Below, one piece after another: positions 1-5,300 of a DNA stretch of 6,850 nt. Origin of the DNA: CAZLHO01 sp964559455 (GTDB lineage: Bacteria; Krumholzibacteriota; Krumholzibacteriia; LZORAL124-64-63); contig CAZLHO010000093.1 in the NCBI GenBank assembly GCA_964559455.1, positions 1 to 6,850 on the forward strand, read 5' to 3'. The position numbers were made by a program, and so were the translations under genes. Under the pieces are notes generated by a model. The model saw nothing but the letters and a program-made list of their open reading frames with translations, was not told where the DNA came from and did no database searches. Position 1 is the stretch's first letter. The number at the start of each line of letters is the position of its first letter.

Positions 1-3000
1 CCGCCGTCCTTTTCGCCGCTGCGCCTGGACGCCGCGGGCGTCGTTCGCGAGCCCAACACCGTGAGCATGCCCGGTCTGACGGATCCCAGGACCCCGGCGG
101 GCCCCCTGGGCCGCATGGTCTCGCGGAACATGCGCACCGGCGAGGTCACCATCCGCGAGAACGTCTCGCGCGAGGAGTTCCTGGCGCAGTACGGCGTTTC
201 CTCCGGCAGTTCGGGCATCCAAGGTGTCACGGACGATCCGACCGCCGAGACCGTCGACAAGAATTTCTACTTCTGGGATCCCGTGTCCGACCCCACCATC
301 GGGACCTACCCCAGACACCTGAAGGTCAGGATCTGCTTCGACCCTCCCTGCGAGAAGCCCTACGGCGGTCACTGTTCCGGCACGCTCATCGACCCCATGC
401 ACGTGATCACGGCCGCCCACTGCGTCTTCACCTACGACGAGGATTACCCGGGCTGGGCGGAGGAGATCTCCGTGCATCCCGGATACGATCACGGGGACGG
501 CCCGTGGGGCCAGGCCAACGCGGTGACCCTGCACGCGTGGGAGGGCTGGACGGTGGACCACGACGCCCACCACGACATCGCCGTCATCGACCTCGACCGG
601 CCCATCGGCGCGCTGGTCGGCTGGCGGAACTACGGCTACAACGACGACTGCGATTGGTACTACGGCGGCGGCTGGGTGCATCGCGGCTATCCCGCCGAGG
701 AACCCTACGACGGCGAGAGCATGTTCGAGAACGGCGGCAGCTTCGACACCTGCTGGTCGAGTTATCCCCTGGACCTGCACCTCGCGGCCTTCGACAACCC
801 CTCCTGGGGCGGCCACAGCGGCAGCGGCTCCGTTCGCGACGGGACGGTCTGGGCCATCCTGCGGGGCAGCGATCGCGAGACCGCGACCGACGCCGCCCTG
901 ATCACCGACTGGAAATTCGCCGACATCGGCCTCTGGCGTTCCGATGACATGCCGGCGACGCCAGACCTGATGCCCATCTACGTGCAGGCCGAGGGCCTGA
1001 CCCTCGAGCCGGGCGATCCCTTCACGTCCTTCACCTTCGAGCTGGTCAGCTACGCCAAGATGGGGGTGATCACCGACGTGCTCTGCGACGTCTACCTCTC
1101 GACCGACAAGAACATCACCACCGGCGACGTCTGGCTCGAGGACGTGTCGGTGCCGGTGAATCTGCCGGCCATGGGCTCCCAGACCGTGAGCGTCTCGCCG
1201 CTGTCGGTGCCGGTCGCGACCGGGCCGGGACGCTATTACCTGGGGGTCATCCTCAATTACAACGACGTCAACCAGGGCAACAACATCACCGCCGCGGTCG
1301 AGCTGGACTCCATCTACGTGGCCTGTCCGCTGCCCGGCGCGCCTCTGATCACCTCGCCCATCAGCGGCGAGGTCTGCCAGCCCGTGACCCGCACCATCGA
1401 CTGGATGGACCTGCCCGACATCGAGACCTACCAGCTGCAGGTCGGCACCTGGTGCGGCGGCGGCACCGTTTACGACGCCGGCTCCACGAGCCAGTACACC
1501 GTGTCCGGACTAGACCACTACACGACCTATTACGCGTCCGTGCGCGCCAAGAAATACTGCGGCTCATGGGGCCCCTGGTCCGCCTGCATCAACTTCAGCA
1601 CCCTGGACATCCCCACCTCCGAGGTGGCGTTCCTCACGCCGACCGAGGGCGACGTCTGCCAGGATTCGACCTCGGTCTCGATCGCCTGGTCGATCGTGCC
1701 CGGCGCCACCGGCTATCAGCTGCGCGTGGGGGAAAGCTGCGGCAGCGGAGGGGTCTACTCCCTGTCGGCGGCGACGCCGTTCTACGATGTGACGGGCCTG
1801 TCCGGCGGCACGACCTACTACTATCAGGTTCGGGTGATGGGCAACTGCGGCAACTGGGGCGACTGGAGCGCCTGCCGGGAGTTCTCGACCCTGCCGGGCA
1901 TCTATCCCGTTCCCGTCCAGTCCCAGCCCCTGAACGGCAACGGCTGCATGGGTCCCAACACGGTGCTGAGCTGGCAGCCGCCCGGCTATCCCTGCACCTA
2001 CGAGGTCGAGTGGGGCCGGTCCTGCCGCATGGACACCGTGACCACGGTGAGCACTCCCTACTGCATCCCGCCGCCCCTGGCCGAGGGCACCTGGTACTGG
2101 CACGTGCGGGCCCTGCACGTCTGCGGCGACGGCAGCTCCTGGAGCGACTGCTGGAGCTTCGCCGTCGACGCCACGCCGCCGACATGGCCGACCTGGCTGG
2201 AGAGCACGACGCACGCGGTGTCGACCTGGTCCAACGCCACGGTCGTGACGACCCGCTGGGAGGACGCCGCCGACGACTGCAACGTGGAGTACCGCGTGCT
2301 CTGGGACCACCTGCCGGCCACGGTGCCGGATTCCCTGGCGCAGGCCATCCCCGACGTGACGCACGACTCCGAACCGCTGCCCGACGGCGGAGACCACTGG
2401 TTCCACGTGCTGGCCAAGGACGTGCCGGGCAACCTGGCCGACAATCCCCAGCATATGGGACCCTTCCTGATCGACACCACGCCGCCTGAGATCCAGGTGC
2501 AGTCGCCTGTCGGCGGTCAGGTCCTCGTGATCGGCACGACGGCGATGATCGCCTGGACGGTGGCCGACGCGTTGTCGGGTCCGGCGACCGGCGAGCTCCA
2601 CTACACCGTCGACGCCGGGGACTCCTGGGTCCCCCTCGCCGCGATCCCGAATCCTCTGGTCACCTCCCATGAATGGACGGTGCCCGTGGCCGTGACCGAC
2701 AGCGCCCGGGTGCGGGTCACCTTCGCCGACGTCGCCGGCAACAGCGCCGCGGCCACCAACGAGCGGTGGTTCAGCATCGTCGAGCCCACCGGCGTGGACG
2801 GACCGGGCGCGCCGGCCCGCTTCGCCCTGGCCGGCGTGCACCCGAACCCCTTCAACCCGAGCGCGACGATCGTCTTCACGCTGCCCGGGGCCGCAGCGGC
2901 GACGCTGCGGGTCTACGACCTCTCCGGTCGGCTGGTGAGGACGCTGCTGGACGGCGCACCCCGAGGGCCGGGAAGCCACGAGGCGGTGTGGGACGGGCGC

Positions 3001-3096
3001 GACGACCGGGGTCGCACGCTGCCGGCCGGCACCTACGTCGCCCGCCTCGAGGCCGGCGGCAGGACTGCGGCGCGACGGATGATGCTCGTGAAGTAG
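1..3096 (+). CDS. Secreted multi-domain trypsin-like serine protease with C-terminal FlgD-like sorting domain (5' partial)
   Basis: The frame is open from base 1. The first in-window start candidate, GTG at 61, has no Shine-Dalgarno and no signal peptide follows it, so the true start is upstream. Residues below are numbered from that GTG. An S1-type protease domain spans about 75-295. It has the His motif TAAHC (H120), the Asp motif HHDIAVID (D172) and the Ser motif GGHSGSG (S253). C105 and C121 match the classical disulfide flanking the catalytic His. A CARDB-like adhesion domain follows (about 302-420), then three FN3-like repeats (424-702), two Ig-like domains starting at TPP motifs (about 704-806 and 806-908), and a sorting/anchoring domain (918-1011). 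By family knowledge this is an exported endopeptidase displayed on or released from the surface through a type IX-like or comparable route; the route is inference. Cleavage specificity cannot be read from the sequence. The gene is followed by a hairpin and a convergent small gene. Confidence 0.93.
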   Translation, partial: PPSFSPLRLDAAGVVREPNTVSMPGLTDPRTPAGPLGRMVSRNMRTGEVTIRENVSREEFLAQYGVSSGSSGIQGVTDDPTAETVDKNFYFWDPVSDPTIGTYPRHLKVRICFDPPCEKPYGGHCSGTLIDPMHVITAAHCVFTYDEDYPGWAEEISVHPGYDHGDGPWGQANAVTLHAWEGWTVDHDAHHDIAVIDLDRPIGALVGWRNYGYNDDCDWYYGGGWVHRGYPAEEPYDGESMFENGGSFDTCWSSYPLDLHLAAFDNPSWGGHSGSGSVRDGTVWAILRGSDRETATDAALITDWKFADIGLWRSDDMPATPDLMPIYVQAEGLTLEPGDPFTSFTFELVSYAKMGVITDVLCDVYLSTDKNITTGDVWLEDVSVPVNLPAMGSQTVSVSPLSVPVATGPGRYYLGVILNYNDVNQGNNITAAVELDSIYVACPLPGAPLITSPISGEVCQPVTRTIDWMDLPDIETYQLQVGTWCGGGTVYDAGSTSQYTVSGLDHYTTYYASVRAKKYCGSWGPWSACINFSTLDIPTSEVAFLTPTEGDVCQDSTSVSIAWSIVPGATGYQLRVGESCGSGGVYSLSAATPFYDVTGLSGGTTYYYQVRVMGNCGNWGDWSACREFSTLPGIYPVPVQSQPLNGNGCMGPNTVLSWQPPGYPCTYEVEWGRSCRMDTVTTVSTPYCIPPPLAEGTWYWHVRALHVCGDGSSWSDCWSFAVDATPPTWPTWLESTTHAVSTWSNATVVTTRWEDAADDCNVEYRVLWDHLPATVPDSLAQAIPDVTHDSEPLPDGGDHWFHVLAKDVPGNLADNPQHMGPFLIDTTPPEIQVQSPVGGQVLVIGTTAMIAWTVADALSGPATGELHYTVDAGDSWVPLAAIPNPLVTSHEWTVPVAVTDSARVRVTFADVAGNSAAATNERWFSIVEPTGVDGPGAPARFALAGVHPNPFNPSATIVFTLPGAAAATLRVYDLSGRLVRTLLDGAPRGPGSHEAVWDGRDDRGRTLPAGTYVARLEAGGRTAARRMMLVK
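1330..2166 (+). repeat. Three tandem FN3-like modules with a conserved four-cysteine pattern
   Basis: This is a protein-level repeat inside the protease gene, at residues about 424-515, 517-611 and 612-702. Each unit carries a Trp in the B-strand region (IDW, IAW, LSW), a T-Y-Y/W strand (TTYYASVRA, TTYYYQVRV, GTWYWHVRA) and a closing C-x(8)-C segment: CGSWGPWSAC, CGNWGDWSAC, CGDGSSWSDC. The four shared cysteines are C439/465/500/509, C533/560/596/605 and C629/655/688/697, so their spacing is nearly constant. The third unit has two extra cysteines (645 and 668). The FN3 assignment rests on strand pattern and length, not on a profile search. Confidence 0.75.
2812..3093 (+). other. C-terminal FlgD-like / T9SS type A-like sorting domain of the protease
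   Basis: Residues 918-1011 of the protease form the compact beta domain typical of secreted proteins in FCB-group and related phyla. Visible motifs are HPNPFNPSATIVFTLP near the start, LRVYDLSGRLVRTL in the middle, W-D-G-R-D-D-R-G-R, then LPAGTYVARLEAGG and a final MMLVK. By analogy with Bacteroidota type A domains, it would direct passage across the outer membrane and anchoring or removal at the surface. No secretion-machinery gene is in the window, so the partner system is unknown. Confidence 0.85.
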
Positions 3097-3116
3097 GGGA
3101 CCCGCCGCAAGCGACG

Positions 3117-3143
3117 AGGGCCGCCCCGGGATGGGGCGGCCCT
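3117..3143 (+). terminator. Perfect 11-bp GC-rich hairpin between convergent genes
   Basis: AGGGCCGCCCC (3117-3127) pairs without mismatch with GGGGCGGCCCT (3133-3143) around the loop GGGAT. It starts 21 bases after the protease stop codon and ends 35 bases before the last codon of the opposing small gene, so it could serve both. Neither side has a clear T tract (GTTCGCG follows on the plus strand), so it may be a factor-assisted terminator or an mRNA 3'-end protecting hairpin. Confidence 0.65.
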
Positions 3144-3178
3144 GTTCGCGTCGTAGGGTCCGGTCGGTGGGGCGCAAG

Positions 3179-3627
3179 CTATTTGAAGATCGTCTTCAGC
3201 TCGCCCCAGGACTTCTCGTCCGCGGGCACCGGGTTGCTGCAGCAGACCAGGTCCGCGTACATGACCAGCTCGCCCGGGAAGCCGAACGAGGTGGCGGTGT
3301 CGATCCAGCCCTCGCCGTAGTCGTTCCAGCTGGTGCAGCCCACCGGAGCCGCGTCGGTCACGGCGTCGGGCCTCTGCGTGGGGGGAAAGAGCGTGGGGAA
3401 GTTGATGGACACCGCGTAGTCGTAGCCGAAGTAGGCGCAGTCGCAGTCGGGGCCGGCGGGCAGGGCGATGTCGTAGAGGCCGGGGTTGTCGATGGTCACC
3501 GTGTAGGTCGGCGAGGTGCAGTTGACGCGGCCGGGCCGGAGACCGGAGTCACGGTGACCGTCCGCTCGACGGCGGCCGCGTTGCCGGCCAGGACCAGGCA
3601 CGACAATGTCGTAAGCAAGATTCGCAT
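3179..3627 (-). pseudogene. Small secreted cysteine-rich protein, frameshifted between signal peptide and mature body
   Basis: I do not recognise a named family. The ATG at 3627 opens a frame starting with a textbook signal peptide (MRILLTTLSCLVLAGNAAA, cleavage near residue 19, then VERTVTVTPVSGPAA). That frame runs into a TGA at 3498-3496 after 43 codons. The body lies in the neighbouring frame from about 3526 to the TAG at 3181-3179. It is a ~115-residue acidic, aromatic-rich stretch with six cysteines (VNCTSP, PDCDCAYFGYDY, VGCTSWND, VCCSNP) and ends in SWGELKTIFK. The same frame can be read back to a GTG at 3634, but that N-terminus is an Arg/Gly-rich translation of the signal-peptide DNA and is not credible. 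One added base near 3527 (…GPAA|VNCTSP…) would give one ~150-residue exported protein. This is either a recent pseudogene or a one-base sequence error. The gene has its own promoter and faces the lipoprotein gene divergently. Confidence 0.75.
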
Positions 3628-3633
3628 GGGACA

Positions 3634-3639
3634 CCCCCC
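3634..3639 (-). promoter_or_regulatory. G-tract ribosome binding site deciding the ATG 3627 start
   Basis: On the minus strand a run of six G lies 6 bases upstream of the ATG at 3627 and could pair with the anti-Shine-Dalgarno CCUCC using one G-U pair. The alternative GTG at 3634 begins inside this run and would have no ribosome binding site, which supports 3627 as the start. Confidence 0.55.
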
Positions 3640-3711
3640 GGTTCGAATTGCAGATTCGGGATGCCCGGCATGACCGCGCGTCAGTACCGGTTCCGCATCC
3701 CCCCCTCAGGC

Positions 3712-3760
3712 GAGGATATACAATACTATATTAGTCTAAATTAGGGAAGCGCTCAAAATG
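3712..3760. other. AT-rich island in the divergent intergenic region
   Basis: The surroundings are GC-rich, but 3715-3744 contains only 6 G/C bases in 30 (a run of ATA, TATA and TAAATTA steps). It is the only such stretch in the window. It contains the minus-strand promoter described separately and lies about 130-175 bases upstream of the lipoprotein start, so it may also affect that gene as an upstream element or a DNA-bending or silencer-protein site. The remainder of 3635-3888 shows no credible gene. Confidence 0.6.
3728..3756 (-). promoter_or_regulatory. Candidate sigma70-type promoter for the small secreted gene
   Basis: On the minus strand, TTGAGC (3756-3751) is followed after exactly 17 bases by TAATAT (3733-3728). 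An overlapping alternative -10, TATAGT (3730-3725), fits the consensus better but has 20-base spacing. The predicted transcript would have a leader of about 90-95 bases, including a small CGAAT/ATTCG hairpin (3644-3658). The site lies in the most AT-rich stretch of the window, as expected for a promoter in a high-GC genome. No start site is proven. Confidence 0.5.
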
Positions 3761-3820
3761 GGGCCCTTCCCCGTCGCGCCCGCGGCGGAATTGCCGTAGG
3801 CGAGCATACGGAGGTGCGGC

Positions 3821-3826
3821 TATACT
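3821..3826 (+). promoter_or_regulatory. Possible -10 element for the lipoprotein gene
   Basis: TATACT matches five of six bases of the sigma70 -10 consensus and sits about 62 bases before the ATG at 3889. No -35 hexamer is at normal spacing: TTGCCG at 3791-3796 is 24 bases away, which is too far. The local context GGCTATACTC resembles TGCTACAATC upstream of the last gene in the window, which slightly strengthens the call. Confidence 0.3.
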
Positions 3827-3876
3827 CGAATACGCACAATCGATTGACGGCCCGTGCGGGCCGCGGACCTGCATCC

Positions 3877-3883
3877 GGGGGGG
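3877..3883 (+). promoter_or_regulatory. G-tract ribosome binding site for the lipoprotein
   Basis: Seven consecutive G end 5 bases before the ATG at 3889. The position and sequence parallel the six-G run before the divergent small gene. It supports 3889 over in-frame upstream starts such as the GTG at 3814, which lack any Shine-Dalgarno and would bury the lipoprotein signal. Confidence 0.6.
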
Positions 3884-3888
3884 AATCC

Positions 3889-5121
3889 ATGAAGTACGCC
3901 AGCCTTCGCTTCCTTCTGCTCGCCGGCCTCTGCGCGGTCGTCGTGCTGGCCGGTTGCAGCAGCGACGACTCCGTCAACAAGCCCGCGCCCGAAGCCGACT
4001 GGTCCAACGAGGGGATCGTCTGGACCGCCCCCTATTCGCCCGACGGAGAGAGTTCCACGCTCGAATTCCTCAAGATCGGGAATATGGTCCATTTGAAGGG
4101 CTTCGGGAACGCCGTCTCGACCCATGTGCAGAGCGGACAGATCATCGCCACCCTTCCCGCCGCATGCCGACCCCCCGCCGGTACGAACGCCGTCCTGCTC
4201 TGCCCGACCTGGGGCTGGCCGGGCGCGGAACCGGGCGGTTACGTCGGCACGGCCGGCGTGATGGTCTACGACGACGGCCGGATCGAGGTCCGGACGGTCC
4301 AGCAGTACGACGGGCAGCAGCAGTTCATCAATTTCGACGGCGTGTGCTTCAGCACGGCGAGCGGCGCCGACGGGTGGCTGAGCGACGGGCTGGTCTGGAG
4401 CGCGCCGTATGCCGCCGACGGTCCCTACCCCTCCTCGCTCGAGTACTGCCGGATCGGGACGACGGTCCGCCTGCAGGGCTACGCCAACGCCGGAGGCACG
4501 CACGTGCAGAACGGGCAGCAGATCGGCACGTTGCCCGAGGGCTACCGGCCTCCAGCGGGGGAGACGGCCTACCTGCCCTGCGCGACCTGGGGCTGGCCGT
4601 CCGCGCATGCGGCGGGGTACGTCGGGTCCGCGGGCGTCCAGGTGTTCCCCGACGGCCGCCTCGTGATCAGGACCGTGCAGCAGTACCCCGGCGAGCAGCA
4701 GTTCCTGATGCTGGACGGGATGTCGTTCAGCACGGTCAGCGGCGCCGAAGGCTGGTCCGCTGGCGACATCGCCTGGACTGTCCCCTTCACTCTCGCCCCC
4801 CCGTACCCGTCGGCGCTCGAATTGAAGAAGGACGGCGACCGCGTCCTGATGAGGGGCTTCGTCAACGCCGGCTCGACCCACGTGCAGGAGGAGCAGGTGG
4901 TCTGCACGCTGCCCGATGGCCACCGCGCTCCCGCCGGCCACACGCGGATCCTGCTCTGTCCGACCTGGGGCTGGCCCTCGGGCTATCCGGACGGATACGT
5001 CGGCGCGGCGGGCGTCTTCGTCTTCGACGACGGCAGCGTGCGGGTCAAGACCGTGCAGCAGTTCCCCGGCGTGCAGCAGTTCCTGATATTCGACGGCAGG
5101 AGCTTCAGCACGACGGACTAG
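3889..5121 (+). CDS. Lipoprotein of three tandem ~125-residue tail-fibre-like beta domains
   Basis: The 410-residue product starts with MKYASLRF, a hydrophobic core and a lipobox VLAGC, so Cys23 would be lipidated after signal peptidase II cleavage. Ser at +2 is compatible with outer-membrane or surface placement. After a short acidic linker (SSDDSVNKPAPE), nearly the whole protein is three copies of one domain, at residues 36-159, 160-285 and 286-410. Each has an opening W…PY/F, a LKGF/LQGY/MRGF-x-NA strand, THVQ, TLPxxxRxPAG, C-x-TWGWP, GYVGxAGV, DG, TVQQ(Y/F)xGxQQF and a closing (F/L)DGxxFST. The order of a single hydrophobic strand, LPxGYRP, DG and LDGxSF resembles the small beta-sandwich found at the ends of phage tail-fibre and tailspike proteins, so a binding or adhesion role is plausible. 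No enzymatic motif is visible. The start at 3889 is chosen for the lipobox and the G-tract ribosome binding site; the frame is open further upstream without support. A strong hairpin follows the stop. Confidence 0.92.
   Translation: MKYASLRFLLLAGLCAVVVLAGCSSDDSVNKPAPEADWSNEGIVWTAPYSPDGESSTLEFLKIGNMVHLKGFGNAVSTHVQSGQIIATLPAACRPPAGTNAVLLCPTWGWPGAEPGGYVGTAGVMVYDDGRIEVRTVQQYDGQQQFINFDGVCFSTASGADGWLSDGLVWSAPYAADGPYPSSLEYCRIGTTVRLQGYANAGGTHVQNGQQIGTLPEGYRPPAGETAYLPCATWGWPSAHAAGYVGSAGVQVFPDGRLVIRTVQQYPGEQQFLMLDGMSFSTVSGAEGWSAGDIAWTVPFTLAPPYPSALELKKDGDRVLMRGFVNAGSTHVQEEQVVCTLPDGHRAPAGHTRILLCPTWGWPSGYPDGYVGAAGVFVFDDGSVRVKTVQQFPGVQQFLIFDGRSFSTTD
3994..5118 (+). repeat. Threefold internal domain repeat of the lipoprotein
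   Basis: The units are 3994-4365 (124 codons), 4366-4743 (126 codons) and 4744-5118 (125 codons), joined without linkers. Over the C-terminal ~82 residues, units 1 and 2 share about 52 identical positions by my hand count. The block C-x-TWGWP and the block TVQQ-(Y/F)-x-G-x-QQF are kept in all three. Lengths differ by only one or two residues. This indicates duplication within the gene followed by divergence. The triplication could build a pseudo-trimer within one chain, which would suit a fold that is trimeric in phage fibres; that is inference. Confidence 0.93.
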
Positions 5122-5128
5122 GGAGGGA

Positions 5129-5158
5129 CCGGCGGGGGCCTGACCGGGCCCCCGCTGG
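5129..5158 (+). terminator. Strong GC hairpin terminator after the lipoprotein gene
   Basis: CCGGCGGGGGCC (5129-5140) pairs with GGCCCCCGCTGG (5147-5158) around the loop TGACCG, giving 12 pairs with one G-U. It begins 7 bases after the TAG stop. The following CAACTTGTCTTCTCCC is pyrimidine-rich but is not a clean T run. It separates the lipoprotein from the next gene, which has its own promoter. Confidence 0.75.
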
Positions 5159-5230
5159 CAACTTGTCTTCTCCCAGCAGCTTGGCCTGCCCGCAGCTACG
5201 CCCTTCTTCGCGCTCTCGCTCCCCCGGATG

Positions 5231-5239
5231 TGCTACAAT
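5231..5239 (+). promoter_or_regulatory. Extended -10 promoter for the lamin-tail protein gene
   Basis: TGC (5231-5233) directly precedes TACAAT (5234-5239), which matches five of six -10 consensus bases and forms an extended -10 (TGnTAnAAT). No good -35 hexamer is at 16-18 bases, which is typical of extended -10 promoters. Transcription would start near 5246, giving a leader of about 55 bases before the ATG at 5301. Confidence 0.5.
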
Positions 5240-5255
5240 CAGGAAGCCCCTTGGA

Positions 5256-5270
5256 CCTGCCCGCGGCAGG
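5256..5270 (+). other. Small leader hairpin
   Basis: CCTGCC (5256-5261) pairs with GGCAGG (5265-5270) around the loop CGC, inside the predicted 5' leader and 16 bases before the GGGAG ribosome binding site. It could affect mRNA stability. It is short and of a kind common by chance in GC-rich DNA, so no regulatory role is claimed. Confidence 0.25.
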
Positions 5271-5286
5271 ACGACTCAACGACGAC

Positions 5287-5291
5287 GGGAG
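5287..5291 (+). promoter_or_regulatory. Ribosome binding site GGGAG selecting the ATG at 5301
   Basis: GGGAG ends directly before the ATG at 5292, which is too close to serve it, but lies 9 bases before the in-frame ATG at 5301. The start at 5301 also gives a cleaner signal peptide (MRTRRLTRNGGLR…). Confidence 0.55.
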
Positions 5292-5300
5292 ATGAAGGCG

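Noticed and set aside
1561..1587. Thrombospondin type 1-like WGPWSAC motif
   Set aside because: The resemblance to W-x-x-W-S-x-C is local. The surrounding ~90-residue units have FN3-like strand patterns and lack the six-cysteine thrombospondin layout.
1564..3177. 537-codon minus-strand open frame opposite the protease gene
   Set aside because: Its Arg/Gly/His/Val-rich low-complexity product shows no domain, and the opposite strand encodes clear FN3-like, Ig-like and sorting domains. Long antisense frames are expected at this GC content.
3510..3560. Programmed -1 ribosomal frameshift in the small secreted gene
   Set aside because: No X-XXY-YYZ slippery heptamer in the signal-peptide frame is visible in the possible junction zone, and no clear downstream stimulatory structure was found by eye. 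A one-base deletion or sequence error is simpler.
3131..3673. Plus-strand open frames across the small minus-strand gene (also the tail of the frame ending at 3320)
   Set aside because: They are Arg/Gly/Val-rich with no start signal, while the minus strand shows a signal peptide and a cysteine-patterned body.
3814..3888. N-terminal extension of the lipoprotein to the GTG at 3814
   Set aside because: It has no Shine-Dalgarno, overlaps the likely -10 element, and would place the lipoprotein signal 25 residues inside the protein. The ATG at 3889 has a G-tract ribosome binding site and a correct lipobox position.
3820..4941. 373-codon minus-strand open frame opposite the lipoprotein
   Set aside because: It is a shadow of the triplicated plus-strand gene. 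Its apparent internal repeats only mirror the real repeats.
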